Below are positions 20,799 through 32,122 of a stretch of 64,000 bases of DNA, piece after piece; within the stretch, counting starts at the first letter, position 1; each line of letters starts with the position of its first letter. This stretch comes from an uncultured Paracoccus sp. (GTDB lineage: Bacteria; Pseudomonadota; Alphaproteobacteria; Rhodobacterales; Rhodobacteraceae). The notes beneath the pieces are model-generated. The model worked only from the letters and a program-made list of their open reading frames with translations. It did not search any database and was not told where the DNA came from. The DNA is taken from NCBI RefSeq assembly GCF_947496875.1, contig NZ_CANMEH010000010.1, positions 1-64,000 of the forward strand. The letters run 5' to 3'. The position numbers and the translations under genes were made by a program.

Positions 20799-22088
20799 TC
20801 AGGGGCGGGTCGGCGTGACCCGCCAGATCGTGTTCGACAGGTCGTCCGCGACGATCAGCGCGCCGCGCGGGTCGACCGTCACCCCGACGGGGCGACCGCG
20901 CGTGTTGTCATCGTCGACCAGGAAGCCGGTCACGAAATCGACCGGATCGCCCGACGGGCGCCCGTCCTCGAACGGCACGAAGGTGACGCGGTAGCCGACG
21001 GGCGGGCTGCGGTTCCAGCTGCCGTGCTCGCCGATGAACACGCCCTCGGCGAATTGAGGCCCCATCTCGGGGACGGAAAACGCCACGCCCAGTGCCGCCA
21101 CGTGCGAGCCGAGGCTGTAGTCGGGACGGATGGCAGAGGCGACCTTTTCCGGGTCCTGCGGCTGCGCACGCGGGTCCACGTTCTGGCCCCAATAGCTGTA
21201 GGGCCAGCCGTAGAACCCGCCGTCCTGCACCGCCGTCAGGTAGTCGGGGACGAGGTTCGGGCCGATCTCGTCGCGTTCGTTCACGACCGTCCACAGCTGC
21301 CCCGTTCCCGGCTGGATGGCCATCGCGGTGGGGTTGCGCAGGCCTGTGGCATAGGGCCGGTGCGCCCCGGTCTCGACATCGATTTCCCAGATCATGGCGC
21401 GGTCTTCCTCGACCTCAAGGCCGCGTTCCGTGATGTTGCTGTTCGAACCGATGCCGACGTACAGGAACCGCCCGTCGGCGCTGGCGGTCATCGCCTTGGT
21501 CCAGTGATGATTGACGGTGGACGGCAGTTTCGTCAGCGTCGTAGGCTCGCCGCTCGCCTGCGTCTGGCCGTCGGCATAGTCGAAGCGCACCACCGCGTCC
21601 TGGTTGGCCACGTAGAGCCCGCCATCCACCAGCGCCAGACCGTAGGGGGCATTCAGGTTTTCGGCAAATACCCCCTGGGTTTCGTAGACCCCGTCGCCGT
21701 CGCCGTCGCGCAGCAGGGTCAGGCGATCGCCGCCCTCGACTGGGCTTTTCCCCAAGCTCTTGATGAAGCTCGCGATGATGTCCTTGGGCCGCAGGGCGGG
21801 GGCGCCGCCACCCGACCCTTCGGCGACCAGAATGTCACCATTCGGCAGCAGGAGCGTCTGGCGCGGGACGCGCAGGTCCGTGGCAATGGGGGTGATCGTG
21901 TAGCCCTCTGGGACGGTCGGCAGGTCGTCGCCCCACATCGCCGGGCGCGGGACAACCATCGACGGCAGCAGTCCGCGGCTGGGCTCCGGCAACTGCGGGT
22001 CGGGGCCATAATCCGGCGGGGCAGGCTGCGCGGAGGCCGTGAGGGGCAGCGTCGCTGCCGCGGCGATCATCAGGAATCCGCGCATCAT
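20799..22088 (-). CDS. PQQ-dependent sugar dehydrogenase (sorbosone dehydrogenase-like)
   Basis: A 429-residue exported protein with a signal peptide (MMRGFLMIAAAATLPLTASA). The mature part is a six-bladed beta-propeller of the glucose/sorbosone dehydrogenase family: GYTITPIATDLRVPRQTLLL, GDILVAEGSGGG, NAPYGLALVDGGLYVAN, VNHHWTKAMTASADGRFLYV, ATGLRNPTAMAIQPGTGQLW, YGWPYSYWG and GEHGSWNRSPPVGYRV, ending with VDPRGALIVADD. These enzymes act in the periplasm and pass electrons to a separate acceptor. The start ATG (22086-22088) is inside an ATGATG that overlaps the stop of the upstream DUF2231 gene, so the two are coupled; the longer open frame upstream is shadow. The natural sugar substrate is not determinable. 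Confidence 0.88.
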   Translation of the reverse strand: MMRGFLMIAAAATLPLTASAQPAPPDYGPDPQLPEPSRGLLPSMVVPRPAMWGDDLPTVPEGYTITPIATDLRVPRQTLLLPNGDILVAEGSGGGAPALRPKDIIASFIKSLGKSPVEGGDRLTLLRDGDGDGVYETQGVFAENLNAPYGLALVDGGLYVANQDAVVRFDYADGQTQASGEPTTLTKLPSTVNHHWTKAMTASADGRFLYVGIGSNSNITERGLEVEEDRAMIWEIDVETGAHRPYATGLRNPTAMAIQPGTGQLWTVVNERDEIGPNLVPDYLTAVQDGGFYGWPYSYWGQNVDPRAQPQDPEKVASAIRPDYSLGSHVAALGVAFSVPEMGPQFAEGVFIGEHGSWNRSPPVGYRVTFVPFEDGRPSGDPVDFVTGFLVDDDNTRGRPVGVTVDPRGALIVADDLSNTIWRVTPTRP

Positions 22089-22516
22089 CCGATCTCCTCG
22101 CTGCTGCTGCCGGAATGGCCCACCCAGAAGGCCGCGAGCGCCAGAAGCGTCGCCACCACCGACAGCCACAGACCTTCGGGCATGGTCGCCCATGCATCCG
22201 CGGAATGAACGAGCGCATTGACAAGGCCCACCGCCCACGTCGCGAGCAGCAGGACGAAATAGATGATCGGGCGACGGTTGCGGCCCGTGCCGCCCCGGAA
22301 CAGGTTGACCAGCGCCCAGAGCAGCGCCAAGCCGCCGACCATCAAGCCGCCCGCGATAAGCCACTGCGAGAAGTTGGACCACTGGATCTGGTAGGTCCGC
22401 CAATAGGCGATGTCGCTGACCAGCGCGCCGAGGAACAAGGGAAATGGAAACGCGAGCAGAAGCGCGTGCAACGGGTGAATCGGACGAAGCGGCCCCAGGT
22501 CGGACGTGAAAGCCAA
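22085..22516 (-). CDS. DUF2231-type four-helix membrane protein
   Basis: A 143-residue protein with four predicted membrane helices: LLLAFPFPLFLGALVSDIAY, the segment around QWLIAGGLMVGGLALLWALV, IIYFVLLLATWAVGLVNALV, and LSVVATLLALAAFWVG. The motif RPIHPLHALLL at the N-terminus is characteristic of DUF2231. I start it at the TTG at 22514-22516, which has GAGAGGAG five to six bases upstream and gives the N-terminus AFTSDLGPLRPIHP; no ATG exists between this and the helices, and the longer frame is basic shadow sequence. Its stop overlaps the start of the PQQ-type dehydrogenase, suggesting a membrane partner, perhaps an electron-transfer or anchoring role, which is inference. Confidence 0.8.
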   Translation of the reverse strand: MAFTSDLGPLRPIHPLHALLLAFPFPLFLGALVSDIAYWRTYQIQWSNFSQWLIAGGLMVGGLALLWALVNLFRGGTGRNRRPIIYFVLLLATWAVGLVNALVHSADAWATMPEGLWLSVVATLLALAAFWVGHSGSSSEEIG

Positions 22517-22896
22517 GGCGTCTCCTCTCTCGATTGAACTTGCCTGGCGTCCTGCACCGGGCGCCTCCTCCCTGTGCGAACGCACCCGGGGCCTCTGCGG
22601 TTTCGCAACTACCGGGATTTCGTCGGGACTTGCAGCGTGCCCGGCTGCAGGCACAGGTGCCGGCGGTCAGCGACGATCCGCTGGGCGCCTGATCGTCGCG
22701 CACGGGACTGGCAGGTGTGGGCAGGGGGCGGGACCATCCAGTTCGATTCCGGCGAAACCCAGCAGTCCTCACGCCGGCGCCGACCCGCTCGCTCAGTTCG
22801 CGCCAGATATCCGATCGAACGGGACCCACTCGCACATGGCGGAAGGGTCCGGCCGTATCGCATGGCGACAGCTGCTCTGCCGGTTCCGGTACCTGA
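22517..22896. other. Intergenic region between the caspase-like and DUF2231 genes
   Basis: About 380 bases without a supported gene; long open frames crossing it are extensions or shadows of the neighbours. It should contain the terminator of the two-partner secretion cluster and the promoter of the DUF2231 gene, but neither stands out on reading. Confidence 0.5.
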
Positions 22897-24858
22897 TCAC
22901 CCCGACAGCACCGCCGCGTCGAAACCGCCGTTGCGCCAGGCGACCAGCGCCCGATTCAGGGCGGGGCCAGAATGGCCATCCGCCTCGCCCTCGAAAAGCC
23001 CGGCGGCCGCCAGGCGCTGTTGAAGCGACACCAGGGTGTCGCGGCTCCAGTCCTGCCCCTGTTCGGCGAGTTCACGCAGCAGGCTGCCGTCGTCCGAGGC
23101 CACTCCCAGCAGGATCTGGACCGCCGCCTGCGACGGGTTGCGCGGAACGCCGCGGCCCTCGTCCAGCAGCACCGCCGCCGCGCGATGGCCGCGCGGCTCG
23201 CCCTCGCGTGCGGCGCGTTCGAACAGGGCGCGGGCATCGCCCGGAACGCCGAACTGGCCGTCCTGCGCCAGCACCCCCAGGTTGAAGGTGGCAATGGCAG
23301 AACCCGCCGCCGAGGCCTGCTGCATCAGGGCGATCCCCCGCGCGTGGTCGGCGGTGTCCTGCTGTCCCGCCCCCTCCAGCAGCGTCACCGCCAAGTTGAT
23401 CGCCGCATCCGGGCTGCCGGCGGCGGCGGCACGTTCATACAGGGCGCGCGCCCCATCCGGGTCCGGCGCCACGCCGTCGCCGGTTTCCTTCAGCAGGGCA
23501 AGGCTGACCATGGCCCGCAGGTCACCCCGGTCTGCCGCGCTGGAATACAACGTCACTGCCCGTTCGCGCAGACCGGCCGCCGCGCAGGCCCGCGCCAGCA
23601 GGGCCTCGTATTTCGCCTGGCGCGGGTCGAGGCGCATCGCCGCCTCGCAGGCTGCCATCGCCTCTACCGCATTGCGGGCCAGCAGTTCGAAGGGAACGCC
23701 CGGGGTCGTCTCGGTGCCGTCTCGTGGATGGGTGGCCAGCAATTCGCAGCGCCGCGCTGGGCCGGGCGGCGCCTCGGACGACAGCTCGGCCAGCGTCCGG
23801 CGTGCCGCGGCGGCGTGCGGACCCTCGGGATAGCTGCCCACGTAGCTCTCGAACAAGGGCGGCAGCCGGGTGCGCTGCGCCAGCTGCCAGAGCTGCTCGC
23901 CGTCGTCCTGGTCGGGGCTCATGCTGCGGCGCGCGGTCATCAGATCGCCCGGATCGCCCGACAGCAGGGCCAGCACCTCGCCGACATGGGTGCCACCGGG
24001 ATAGCGCTCGACATACAGCCGCAGCAGCGCGGGATCGACGGTGCGCGCCGCGACCTGGTACAGGATGGTTTCAGGCGTGGCGGTCGGCGGACCCGCGTCA
24101 AAGCGGAATTGCCGGGTCAGCGAGGAGTTTTCCCACGGGATCTGCTGCCCCCCAGTCCGCGCCATCACGTCCTTGCGCACCGAAATCATCATCTCGCTGA
24201 TGTCCTGCGCCGGGGTCCTGATGTGGCTCAGCAGCGCTTCGGTGAAGGTGCCGTTGCGCCCCTCGCCGTCGAAGGCCACGGCGTCGGGCTGGGTCGCATA
24301 GGCGATCAGGAAATCCGCCGCGCTGCCGACGCGGGCAAGGCCATCGGCATCGGGCAGGCGCAGCGGGTTGTCGCGGCAGGCGTCCAGCAGCACGATCTTC
24401 AACCCCGGGGCCGCGGACATGATGTCCAGCACGCCGGCCAGCCGCACCGTCTGGGCGATCGCCTCCCCCGGCTGTGCCATCCGGAAGTCGAGCGGCACCA
24501 GATAGTTGCGGTCCGCGATCTGGAAGGCGTGCCCGGCATAGAAGAACAGCGCCACATCCGCGTCCCTGGCGGCGGCCGCGAAACCGGCGATCATCTCCTC
24601 CATCTGCTGCCGGGTGCGGTCGATGCCCAGCAGCACCTCGAAGCCGAGGTCGCTCAGCGTTGCCGCCATGTCGTTGGCATCGTTGACCGTGTTGTCCAGC
24701 GTCGGCACGCTGGCATAGGCGGCGTTTCCGATGACCAGCGCCACGCGCGGCGAGGCGGCGGCCTGTCCGCCCAGCAGCAGGACCGCGACGACGGCCGCGA
24801 AAACCGCGGAGAGGATGCGCCCGGGCCTACAGCCCGACCGCGCGTGCAAGCGTCGCAT
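22897..24858 (-). CDS. Exported caspase-fold (peptidase C14) protein with Sel1 repeats
   Basis: A 653-residue protein with an N-terminal hydrophobic segment ([17 protein letters not shown], about 15-31) serving as signal or anchor. Residues about 37-270 are a caspase p20-type domain: [11 protein letters not shown], the catalytic histidine in FFYAGHAFQ (H110) and the catalytic cysteine in [11 protein letters not shown] (C161). Residues about 440-620 hold Sel1-like repeats ([20 protein letters not shown] and similar), and the C-terminus resembles a peptidoglycan-binding-type helix bundle. Both catalytic residues are present, so it may be active. The start (ATG 24856-24858) lies inside the 3' end of the tpsA gene, overlapping by 32 bases; an ATG at 24903 is also possible. 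Its placement predicts a role with the exoprotein; target unknown. Confidence 0.87.
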   Translation of the reverse strand: MRRLHARSGCRPGRILSAVFAAVVAVLLLGGQAAASPRVALVIGNAAYASVPTLDNTVNDANDMAATLSDLGFEVLLGIDRTRQQMEEMIAGFAAAARDADVALFFYAGHAFQIADRNYLVPLDFRMAQPGEAIAQTVRLAGVLDIMSAAPGLKIVLLDACRDNPLRLPDADGLARVGSAADFLIAYATQPDAVAFDGEGRNGTFTEALLSHIRTPAQDISEMMISVRKDVMARTGGQQIPWENSSLTRQFRFDAGPPTATPETILYQVAARTVDPALLRLYVERYPGGTHVGEVLALLSGDPGDLMTARRSMSPDQDDGEQLWQLAQRTRLPPLFESYVGSYPEGPHAAAARRTLAELSSEAPPGPARRCELLATHPRDGTETTPGVPFELLARNAVEAMAACEAAMRLDPRQAKYEALLARACAAAGLRERAVTLYSSAADRGDLRAMVSLALLKETGDGVAPDPDGARALYERAAAAGSPDAAINLAVTLLEGAGQQDTADHARGIALMQQASAAGSAIATFNLGVLAQDGQFGVPGDARALFERAAREGEPRGHRAAAVLLDEGRGVPRNPSQAAVQILLGVASDDGSLLRELAEQGQDWSRDTLVSLQQRLAAAGLFEGEADGHSGPALNRALVAWRNGGFDAAVLSG

Positions 24859-27800
24859 CGGCTTTTTCGACGGTGGCGAGGATGATGCCTTCCTGCCTTG
24901 CATGGGCCCGGGCCAGTTCGGGGTCCTCGACCCGCAGCAGTTCGATCTGCTTGACGATCTCGGTTCGTGCCGTGGCCATGACCTGGCGCGCCTCGGTCAG
25001 GGCCTGCTGGCGGATGGCCCGGCGCTGGTCGTCGGTCCGGGCGCCGGCAAGGCGGTCCAGGGCCCGGTTGCGCGCCACGCCGATATCCGCGCTGGCACGG
25101 CGCAGGATGGCCGACACCGTCTGCATCGACGGCGGCAGGTCGGCCGACAGCTCGTCCAGCGCGCTGGAATAGCGGTCGAGGGCGCGGGACAGGCAGGCCA
25201 GCATGTCCTCTGTCTGGCCTTCGTGCTGGCTGCAGGCGTCGATCATCGTCCCGACTTCCTCGGATACGGCGATCAGACGCGACAGACCGTCCTGCGGATC
25301 GGCAACGGTCGGCAGCCCGCGGCTTCCGGAGAGCTGGCTGGCGGGGGCGGCCGCGAACACGATCCGGTCCGGCGGATTGGGCAGGATGATCGGCGGGGCC
25401 GTCTGGGGCGGGCGTGCTTGATCCGATGTCGCGGGCGGGCGCAGGATCTGCAACGTCCCCGGCACATAGGAGATGATGTAGTTCGCCTCGGCGCCGCCAT
25501 CCATCGCGGCGTCGGATGCGCGGATCGGATACAGGCCGGGTGGGCTGCCGGCGGTTCCGCCGCTGGTCAGCAGCACGCTGGAAATCCGGTCGAACGGCGC
25601 CAGCTCGCCGGAGACGAGGCGCCAGTCCAGCAGCGGCGTCAGGGGGAAGCGGCTGGCCGTGTCCTGCGCGCCAATGGTGATGCTGCGCGGCGTGACGTCG
25701 AGCGCGCCGGGCTCGTAGCTCAGGATATAGTTCCGGGTGACATCGCCGCCCAGGCCCGCGATCGCCGCATCGCTGGCGGTGATCGCATAGGGCGAGCCCG
25801 CGACCCATGCCCCTGCGGCGGCACCGTCGCTGGTCAGCTGCACCGACGAGAGGGCGTCTTGGTTCTGCAGTCCGGTGAGGGTCACGTCGGCAATCGAGAA
25901 TCTGCGTTCGAGCCCGTAGGGCTTCGTCACGTCCCGGGCAAGGACGGTGAGGTCGCGCGGCGTGACGTCAAGTGCGCCTGGCTCATAGCTCAGGACATAG
26001 TTCGGGGTTGCATCGCCGCCCTGGCCAGCGATTATGGCATCGCTGGCGGTGATCGCATAGGGCGAACCTGCCACCCCGGCCGCTGCCGGGGCGCCCTCAC
26101 TGGTCAGCCGAATTGCGGACAGGACATCCTGGTTCTGCAGTCCGGTGAGGGTCACGTCGACAAACGAGAATCTGCGTTCGAGCCCATAGGGCTTCGTCAG
26201 ATCCCGGGCACGGATGGTGAGGTCGCGCGGCGTGACGTCGAGCGCGCCGGGCTCATAGTTCAGGACATAGTTCCGGGTGACATCGCCGCCCAAGCCCGCG
26301 ATCGCCGCATCGGTGGCGGTGATCGCATAGGGCGAGCCGGCGACCCATGCCCCTGCGGCCGCACCGTCGCTGGTCAGCTGCACCGACGACAGCGCGTTGT
26401 CATACCGCAGGCCCGTCAGGGTCACGTCGGCGCTCGAGAAGGCGCGGGCGATCCCGTAGGTCTTCGTCACGTCGCGCGCCGCGACAATCAGTGGCGCGCG
26501 GTCGATCGTGAGGTCGGCCGCCGCCGCGACGATGTCATAGGTCAGCCCGCCCGGCGAGGTGACGGAGTCCGCGGTTCCGATCGCGTAGGTCCCGGCGTCC
26601 CGCGCGTCTGGCAGGCGAAAGATTCCCGCGACCGACGGCGTGTCGCCCGCCGCGGCGAAGAGGTAGCGGCCCACCCCCCGGACCGTCCCGGACGCCGCGG
26701 GCAACGCGTCGCCATAGGTCACCGTCACCGGGTCCGGCACCGCCCACAGCACGGGGTCGATGCTGTAGAGGCGAGGGTAGCTGCCGGTCTCGCCCGGCGC
26801 CCAGGTGGTTTCGAAGTCCCATCCCGCAGCGCGGACCACGAAGCCGTCGGTATCCTGCAACTGGGCGGTGCTCAGCGGGGTGCCGCCGGCAGAGGCCGAC
26901 TGGCCGGTCGCGTCGCGGTCCCAGAACGACAGGGTCACCGTGCCGGGGGTCTCGCCGTCGTCGTCGGTGGCCACCAGGCCACCCTGCTGCAGCGACCCGG
27001 TTGCGCCGTCGGTGGCGACCGGCCCGGCAGCATAGGAGTTGGTGATGCTGCCCAGATTGGAGGCGACCAGCCCGGCGACAGCGGCAGCCCCGGTGCCGCT
27101 GAAAGTGACCGGCGCCAGCGAATAGGCATCGGTGATGTCGCCCAGGTTGGTGCCGACGAGCCCGCCGAGCGTCGAGGAATCGTCACCCTCGGCCAGCGTG
27201 GCGGTCACGCTGCCGGATGCGCGGGCCCGAGCGATTTCGCCGCCGTTCTGGCCCGCCAGGCCGCCCCCCAGCATCGGACCGTTCCCCGACAGCGCGACCG
27301 ACGTCGTGGCATGAACGTCGGTCAGGGCGCCCGCATTGGTGCCGGCCAGCCCGCCGACCGCGGCGGCGGTCGGGAACTCGCGCAGGTCGGCAAGGCGCAG
27401 GCCAAGCGACCCGGTGGCAAAGGAGGCGGCGACGGTTCCCGGATTGGCTCCCACCAGCCCCCCGGCCTGCACGAGCCCCACGGTGTCCAGGTCGATGGCC
27501 ATGTCGGCGGAGGATCGCGTGATCGCCCCAAGGTTCAGCCCGGCGAGCCCGCCCACGGCGAGCGCGCGGGTTCCCTCGGTCGGCTGCTGGGTGACAGTAA
27601 TCGAACCGGCCGCCGAGACGGCGTCCAGCGTGGCGTCGTTCACCCCGACCAGCCCCCCGATGACCCAATAGCCGTCGCCCGTCTGGCTGATCACGCTCTG
27701 TGCCGTCGCATTGCGGACGATGTCCCCGCTGTCGGTCGATCCGGCAAGGCCGCCGATCACGGAAATCGGGGCCTCGGCACCCGTCAGTCCCTCGAAGGCA

Positions 27801-30322
27801 GAGGCGATGGTGCCGGCATAGCGGCTGGTCTCGATCGTCAGCCCGCCCAGGGAACTGCCCAGGACCCCGCCGACCAGAAGGTCGTCGCCCGACTCGAAGG
27901 CCTCACCCGACAGCGACAGCGCAACCTGCGATTCCACGTTGCTGATGCGGCCGTCCCCGAACGCCCCGGCGATTCCGCCGAAGGTGCTGCCGATCACCTC
28001 GCCCATGTCGGCCGTGATGCTGCCGGTGACGAGGATGTTCTCGATGACATTCGGGCTGTCCGCCGCGATGCTGCGGCCCACCAGGCCGCCGACGGTGGGT
28101 GAAAAGGCGTTGTCCGACCGCAGGTCGATGTCGAGCAGGCGCAGGTTTGCGATCGCGGCGCCACCGGTCACGCCGAACACCCCGCCCTCGCCGGCGAAGG
28201 TGGTCTGGGCGAGGTCCGTGATCGCATGGTTCGCGCCGTCAAGGCTGCCGCTGAACGGGATCTCGGACGTGCCGATCGGCCGGAACCCCGCGCCGAAGTT
28301 CCACCCGCGCGTGCCGCCGGCGGCAATATCGGCGCCGAGCGTGTAATGCGCGCCTGCGTAGCCCGCCGAGCCGATGCCCTGCAGGCCGTACAGGTCCGAG
28401 ATCACGTAGGGGTCTGCGGGCGTCCCGGACCCGCCCGACGCGCGCAGGAAACCGGCGTCTGTGCCGATGCCAAAATCGGCGGCGGAAAATGCGGGCAGTG
28501 TCGCGGCGTTCTGCCACCATTCCGACGCGCCGGTCAGCCGGAAGCGGCGCTCAGCGGAAACCAGTCCGTTGCTCCCACTCCAAACCAAGTCTCCGCCGAC
28601 GGTGATATCGCGCTTCGAGGTCATCGTCAGTCCGCCGGTGCCGCTCCAGCTCAGGGCGGCGTCAGTGGTGATGTCGCGCCCCGCGCGCAGCGACACCTCG
28701 CCCGGTCCGCCCCAGGACATCGGGTCGTTGATCAGAATGTCGTTCGAGGCGATCAGTTCGAGCAAGTTGAGGGCCGGACCGGTCGGGAAGGTGAACTCCA
28801 GCCGGGTGTCGACCACGATGTTGCCCACATCGTCGCCGTCGCCCTCGGTCGAGAGGATGTAGCGGCCCTCTCCCTCGAGCATCTTGGTGATCTCATCGAC
28901 CAGGACGTGCGTGGGATCGTCCGCATTGAAGGTGGCCTCGTCGACAATCCGGAAATCCTGCGGGTCGAACAGCACCGCCCCGGGCTGCCCCTCGGGGGCG
29001 GCCAGGAACACGTCCGAACTGCGGATGGCCAGATCGCCCTTGCTGGAAATCTCGGCGAAGCCGCCATTCCCCCCCGCCGCGCCGCCGCGCACCGAGACGC
29101 TGCCGCCGAACCCGGTCAGCACGTCCGACCAGACGATGATCCGGCCGCCATCGGCATGGCCGATCCCGTCGGCGACGACGCGGGTCCCCGCATCCAGCAG
29201 CGTGGAATGCGCGGTCGGCAGGGACCCCTTGCCCTGGTAGTCGCCGCCGATGCGGATCAGGCCGCCGCCGCCGGTTCCGCTGGCATCCAGAACCGCGCCG
29301 GCCAGTTCGATCCGGTGGCCGGTGATGGCGATCTCGCCGCCGCGTTGGGGCTTTGCCACCGGCGGCGACGAGCGGGTCACCCGGGGGGCCGAGGGCGCCG
29401 CCACCTGGCGGGTGCCGGTGGTGCGAACCTTGCCGGTCACCCGGACCTTGCCGCCACCGCCGCCGCCCAGGACCACCCGGCCGGACCGGCCGGATACGGT
29501 GCGTGCCTCCGTCACCCCGGACAGGTTGATCGCGTTGCGCGCGGCGTTGCGGGCGGTCGCGGCCTTGATCTCGATGGTGCCGCCATCGGCCGAGATCAGG
29601 CCCCGCTGTTCGGCCAGCGCCTGCAGCTCGTCGCTCTGCTCGGGCGGCAGCGCCACCGACAGGAAGTCGTTGCCGCTCAGGTTCAGGGTGGCCCGCCGCC
29701 CCGCGCCCATGCCGACCGACCCCAGCGGCACCCGGATCACCCCGGAATTGCTGACCTGGCCGCCCAGCAGCGCCGCATAGCCGCCCGGGATGATGTCGAT
29801 GCGGCCCTCATTCGCCACGCGTCCCGGCCGGTCCCCCGAAAACCGCAGCCGGCCGGCCATGAAATCGTCGTTGGTGATGTCCAGGGACGAGCCGACGAAG
29901 CCCCCGGTCGCGACCCGCCCCTCGCGGCCGACCACGATGCCATTGCGGTTGACCACGAAGACCTGGCCGTTCGCGCCCAGGAACCCGTCGATCCGGGTCG
30001 GGCGGTCGCCGGTCACGCGGTTCAGCAGCGCCGAGTCGCGCCCCGGCTGGTTCACCCGGACCGAGGCGCCCGCGCCGATGCCGAAGCTGGTCCAGTTGAC
30101 GATGGCGCGGCTGCTATGCTGCTCGACGCGCATGTCGTCGGGGCGGGGGGAGGTGATGGTGGCCTTGCCGCCGACGATGCTGGGATCGGTGGGCAGTGAC
30201 TGTGCGGCACTGGCGCCCGGGACCAGCGCGCTGCAGGCCAGCAATGCGGCCCACAGGCGCCGCCCCGATCTAGAAGCGGTAGGAGCTGACGATCGTGAAA
30301 CGTTCCGGGTCATCCTGACCAT
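24827..30322 (-). CDS. Two-partner secretion exoprotein TpsA (filamentous haemagglutinin family)
   Basis: A 1831-residue exoprotein exported by the adjacent TpsB. After a signal peptide ([17 protein letters not shown], ending near residue 40), the TPS domain spans about 40-260, with SIVGGKATI, the [18 protein letters not shown] segment and [19 protein letters not shown], followed by beta-helical sequence. About 670-1110 contain repeated GGLVG-type (GLUG-like) motifs, and about 1180-1640 contain MBG-type modules, three of them 90-residue near copies (DNA repeat listed separately). The last 150 residues are alpha-helical and have no cysteine-rich or toxin-like signature. The ATG at 30320-30322 is preceded by AGGGAC and lies inside the 3' end of tpsB. 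Probably a surface adhesin or matrix protein; no CDI toxin tip is evident. Confidence 0.9.
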   Translation of the reverse strand: MVRMTRNVSRSSAPTASRSGRRLWAALLACSALVPGASAAQSLPTDPSIVGGKATITSPRPDDMRVEQHSSRAIVNWTSFGIGAGASVRVNQPGRDSALLNRVTGDRPTRIDGFLGANGQVFVVNRNGIVVGREGRVATGGFVGSSLDITNDDFMAGRLRFSGDRPGRVANEGRIDIIPGGYAALLGGQVSNSGVIRVPLGSVGMGAGRRATLNLSGNDFLSVALPPEQSDELQALAEQRGLISADGGTIEIKAATARNAARNAINLSGVTEARTVSGRSGRVVLGGGGGGKVRVTGKVRTTGTRQVAAPSAPRVTRSSPPVAKPQRGGEIAITGHRIELAGAVLDASGTGGGGLIRIGGDYQGKGSLPTAHSTLLDAGTRVVADGIGHADGGRIIVWSDVLTGFGGSVSVRGGAAGGNGGFAEISSKGDLAIRSSDVFLAAPEGQPGAVLFDPQDFRIVDEATFNADDPTHVLVDEITKMLEGEGRYILSTEGDGDDVGNIVVDTRLEFTFPTGPALNLLELIASNDILINDPMSWGGPGEVSLRAGRDITTDAALSWSGTGGLTMTSKRDITVGGDLVWSGSNGLVSAERRFRLTGASEWWQNAATLPAFSAADFGIGTDAGFLRASGGSGTPADPYVISDLYGLQGIGSAGYAGAHYTLGADIAAGGTRGWNFGAGFRPIGTSEIPFSGSLDGANHAITDLAQTTFAGEGGVFGVTGGAAIANLRLLDIDLRSDNAFSPTVGGLVGRSIAADSPNVIENILVTGSITADMGEVIGSTFGGIAGAFGDGRISNVESQVALSLSGEAFESGDDLLVGGVLGSSLGGLTIETSRYAGTIASAFEGLTGAEAPISVIGGLAGSTDSGDIVRNATAQSVISQTGDGYWVIGGLVGVNDATLDAVSAAGSITVTQQPTEGTRALAVGGLAGLNLGAITRSSADMAIDLDTVGLVQAGGLVGANPGTVAASFATGSLGLRLADLREFPTAAAVGGLAGTNAGALTDVHATTSVALSGNGPMLGGGLAGQNGGEIARARASGSVTATLAEGDDSSTLGGLVGTNLGDITDAYSLAPVTFSGTGAAAVAGLVASNLGSITNSYAAGPVATDGATGSLQQGGLVATDDDGETPGTVTLSFWDRDATGQSASAGGTPLSTAQLQDTDGFVVRAAGWDFETTWAPGETGSYPRLYSIDPVLWAVPDPVTVTYGDALPAASGTVRGVGRYLFAAAGDTPSVAGIFRLPDARDAGTYAIGTADSVTSPGGLTYDIVAAAADLTIDRAPLIVAARDVTKTYGIARAFSSADVTLTGLRYDNALSSVQLTSDGAAAGAWVAGSPYAITATDAAIAGLGGDVTRNYVLNYEPGALDVTPRDLTIRARDLTKPYGLERRFSFVDVTLTGLQNQDVLSAIRLTSEGAPAAAGVAGSPYAITASDAIIAGQGGDATPNYVLSYEPGALDVTPRDLTVLARDVTKPYGLERRFSIADVTLTGLQNQDALSSVQLTSDGAAAGAWVAGSPYAITASDAAIAGLGGDVTRNYILSYEPGALDVTPRSITIGAQDTASRFPLTPLLDWRLVSGELAPFDRISSVLLTSGGTAGSPPGLYPIRASDAAMDGGAEANYIISYVPGTLQILRPPATSDQARPPQTAPPIILPNPPDRIVFAAAPASQLSGSRGLPTVADPQDGLSRLIAVSEEVGTMIDACSQHEGQTEDMLACLSRALDRYSSALDELSADLPPSMQTVSAILRRASADIGVARNRALDRLAGARTDDQRRAIRQQALTEARQVMATARTEIVKQIELLRVEDPELARAHARQEGIILATVEKADATLARAVGL
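25691..26500 (-). repeat. Three tandem 270-bp repeats in tpsA
   Basis: The segment CGTGACGTC(G/A)A(G/A) recurs at 25691, 25961 and 26231, exactly 270 bases apart, each followed by nearly the same sequence. The encoded 90-residue unit contains DVT(or L)TK-x-YG, a TLTGL segment, LTS-x-[10 protein letters not shown] and [11 protein letters not shown]. The first and third copies are more alike than the middle one. High DNA identity points to recent duplication or gene conversion; copy number could vary between strains. Confidence 0.85.
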
Positions 30323-32012
30323 CGTCCCTGTTCCCTATGCCGTATTCGAACCTGACGGATGCAGACGAATAGTTCGGGTCGCGGACGAGGTTCAGATCGA
30401 CGCCAAGACCAAAGGAACTGGCACCGACGCGGGAGGCCTCGTCCGCGGTTGGGTTTTCCAGATCGACCGCCCCCACGGCGGCGAACAGATAGGGGCTGAC
30501 GATCAGCGGCCGGCCGGCCCGCCGCACCGGGATGTTGCGGGCCACCTCGCTGCGCACGAACCAGCCGGAATCGCCGGTGACGGTTCCCAGGTCGAAGGCG
30601 GACAGCCCTTCGGTCGAGGCGATGCCGAACTGTTCGCTGGACAGCAGGGGCGTGCCGAACGAGGTCTGCGCCTGCCCGGCGAGGGTCAGGCTCCAGTCCT
30701 GACGAAAGCCGCGGTTATAGCTGAAGGACAGCTCCAGCTTCTGGAAATCCGCGTCCGCCCCTTGGCGCGACAGCGGCAGGTTCGGGGTCGCGTCGCTGGC
30801 CGACCGGGCGCCCAGCCCGTCCAGCCCGACCGACAGGGTCGACCCGACCCGGAACGCGCTGTTGTCCGACAGTTCCCACGTCCCCTCGCCGGTCAGGCGG
30901 AGGACGCGGGTCCGATCCTTGTAGAGCTGGAAATCGCCCGCGATCGTGTCCAGATCCTGCCGGTCGCTCTGCATGTCCAGCGCCGCCGTGACCGCGATGT
31001 TGCGCCGGACCGAGCGGACCACCGGATAGTACAGCCGGAACGAGAGCCGGTCGAAATCGGAATCCGAGGCGATGCCGTCCGTGTCGGGCCCCGTCCTGGA
31101 ATTGGCCGCCTCGACCCCGAAGGTCAGACCGTCGTGGCCCATCGGAAAGACCGCGCCCCCGGCAAGGGTGCGCAGTTTCGGTCCGTCGCTGAAATAGCTG
31201 TCCGAGCCGAGTCCGGGGTGCCCGGATGCGCGGACATAGAACACCTCGCCCCAGCCAAGATGGTTGTTGAATTCCAGGCCCGAGCTGAAGTTCAGCCGCC
31301 CCAGATCCTTGGAAAAGCTGTTGTCCAGACCGAAGAAGCCGGTGATCGACCGGAATTGCGGGTTCAGGATCACCACGGTGCCGCCGGGGCGGGCGCCCGT
31401 CGACAGCGCCGAACCCAGCGCCACGCCGAACATGTCGCCGGCCAGCAGCAGCCGCCGCTCGATGTCCGGCAGGCGCAGCGACGGCCGGTCGACCAGCGGT
31501 GCGGTCATCGCCTCCAGCCGGGTGCGCAGCGGCGCCGGCGCCGAACTCGCGTCGACCCGTTCGACATAGCCGTTCACCACCGTCAGGCGCAGCGGTCCGC
31601 CATCTTCCAGCGTCTGTTCGGGTATGACGACGCGCGCCAGCACATAGCCCATGCGGGCATAGGCGGCCTCCAGCTCCGATGCGGCGGCAAAGATCTCGGA
31701 CACGGCGATCCGCTTGCCGGTCAGCCGCGCCCGCAGGGCCGCGACCTCGGCGTCGCTGCCGGGCAGGGCGCCCTCGACCGCCACATCGGACAGCCGGATC
31801 GAAAGCCCTTCGGCCCCCGGCGGCGGCGCCAGCCCGGGCTCGCCGCTGAAGACCAGCAAGCCGGTCATCCGCTGCATCGGCGGCTGATAGCTGTCCTCGG
31901 TGATCTGCCCGGCGGTCTGTGCCAGCGCCGTGCCGGCCACCAGAGCCGCGACGGCAAGGCCCCCGAGCAGGGTCGATCGGGACGGGCGAAGACCGCTTGT
32001 CGCGAAAGCCAC
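30270..32012 (-). CDS. TpsB outer-membrane transporter (ShlB/FhaC/HecB family)
   Basis: A 580-residue outer-membrane beta-barrel that recognises the TPS domain of the neighbouring exoprotein and exports it. After a signal peptide ([19 protein letters not shown]) comes an N-terminal linker, a POTRA domain ([15 protein letters not shown] to [16 protein letters not shown], about residues 70-155), and a barrel with repeated amphipathic strands ending in the aromatic C-terminus VSSYRF typical of BAM substrates. I place the start at the GTG at 32010-32012, with GGGAGG upstream; this puts the signal peptide near the N-terminus. The longer open frame begins in basic, non-signal-like sequence. The stop lies inside the tpsA start region, an overlap of 53 bases, so TpsB and TpsA are coupled. 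Confidence 0.9.
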   Translation of the reverse strand: MAFATSGLRPSRSTLLGGLAVAALVAGTALAQTAGQITEDSYQPPMQRMTGLLVFSGEPGLAPPPGAEGLSIRLSDVAVEGALPGSDAEVAALRARLTGKRIAVSEIFAAASELEAAYARMGYVLARVVIPEQTLEDGGPLRLTVVNGYVERVDASSAPAPLRTRLEAMTAPLVDRPSLRLPDIERRLLLAGDMFGVALGSALSTGARPGGTVVILNPQFRSITGFFGLDNSFSKDLGRLNFSSGLEFNNHLGWGEVFYVRASGHPGLGSDSYFSDGPKLRTLAGGAVFPMGHDGLTFGVEAANSRTGPDTDGIASDSDFDRLSFRLYYPVVRSVRRNIAVTAALDMQSDRQDLDTIAGDFQLYKDRTRVLRLTGEGTWELSDNSAFRVGSTLSVGLDGLGARSASDATPNLPLSRQGADADFQKLELSFSYNRGFRQDWSLTLAGQAQTSFGTPLLSSEQFGIASTEGLSAFDLGTVTGDSGWFVRSEVARNIPVRRAGRPLIVSPYLFAAVGAVDLENPTADEASRVGASSFGLGVDLNLVRDPNYSSASVRFEYGIGNRDDGQDDPERFTIVSSYRF

Positions 32013-32036
32013 GTTACCTGCCTCCCCTCGCCTGTC

Positions 32037-32054
32037 GGTAACGCTGAGGTTACC
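32037..32054. promoter_or_regulatory. GGTAAC/GTTACC dyad upstream of tpsB
   Basis: GGTAAC, six spacer bases, then GTTACC form a perfect 6-bp dyad 25 bases before the GTG of tpsB; another GTTACC lies at 32013-32018. It could be an operator or a small RNA hairpin over the tpsB leader. Function is inferred from position only. Confidence 0.3.
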
Positions 32055-32122
32055 ACGATTCCCGCGCGGGGCATAATGTTTACTGGGCCATACGGGCCGT
32101 GGCGCACCCCTGGGCGGCCGGC

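Noticed and set aside
25691..26500. Repeat array considered as CRISPR
   Set aside because: Period is 270 bases, there are no short unique spacers, and the repeats are in frame within tpsA.
24731..28102. 1123-residue plus-strand open frame
   Set aside because: Antisense to tpsA; glycine/arginine/glutamine-rich shadow of the repetitive exoprotein with no family features.
28226..30199. 657-residue plus-strand open frame
   Set aside because: Antisense shadow of the tpsA N-terminal region.
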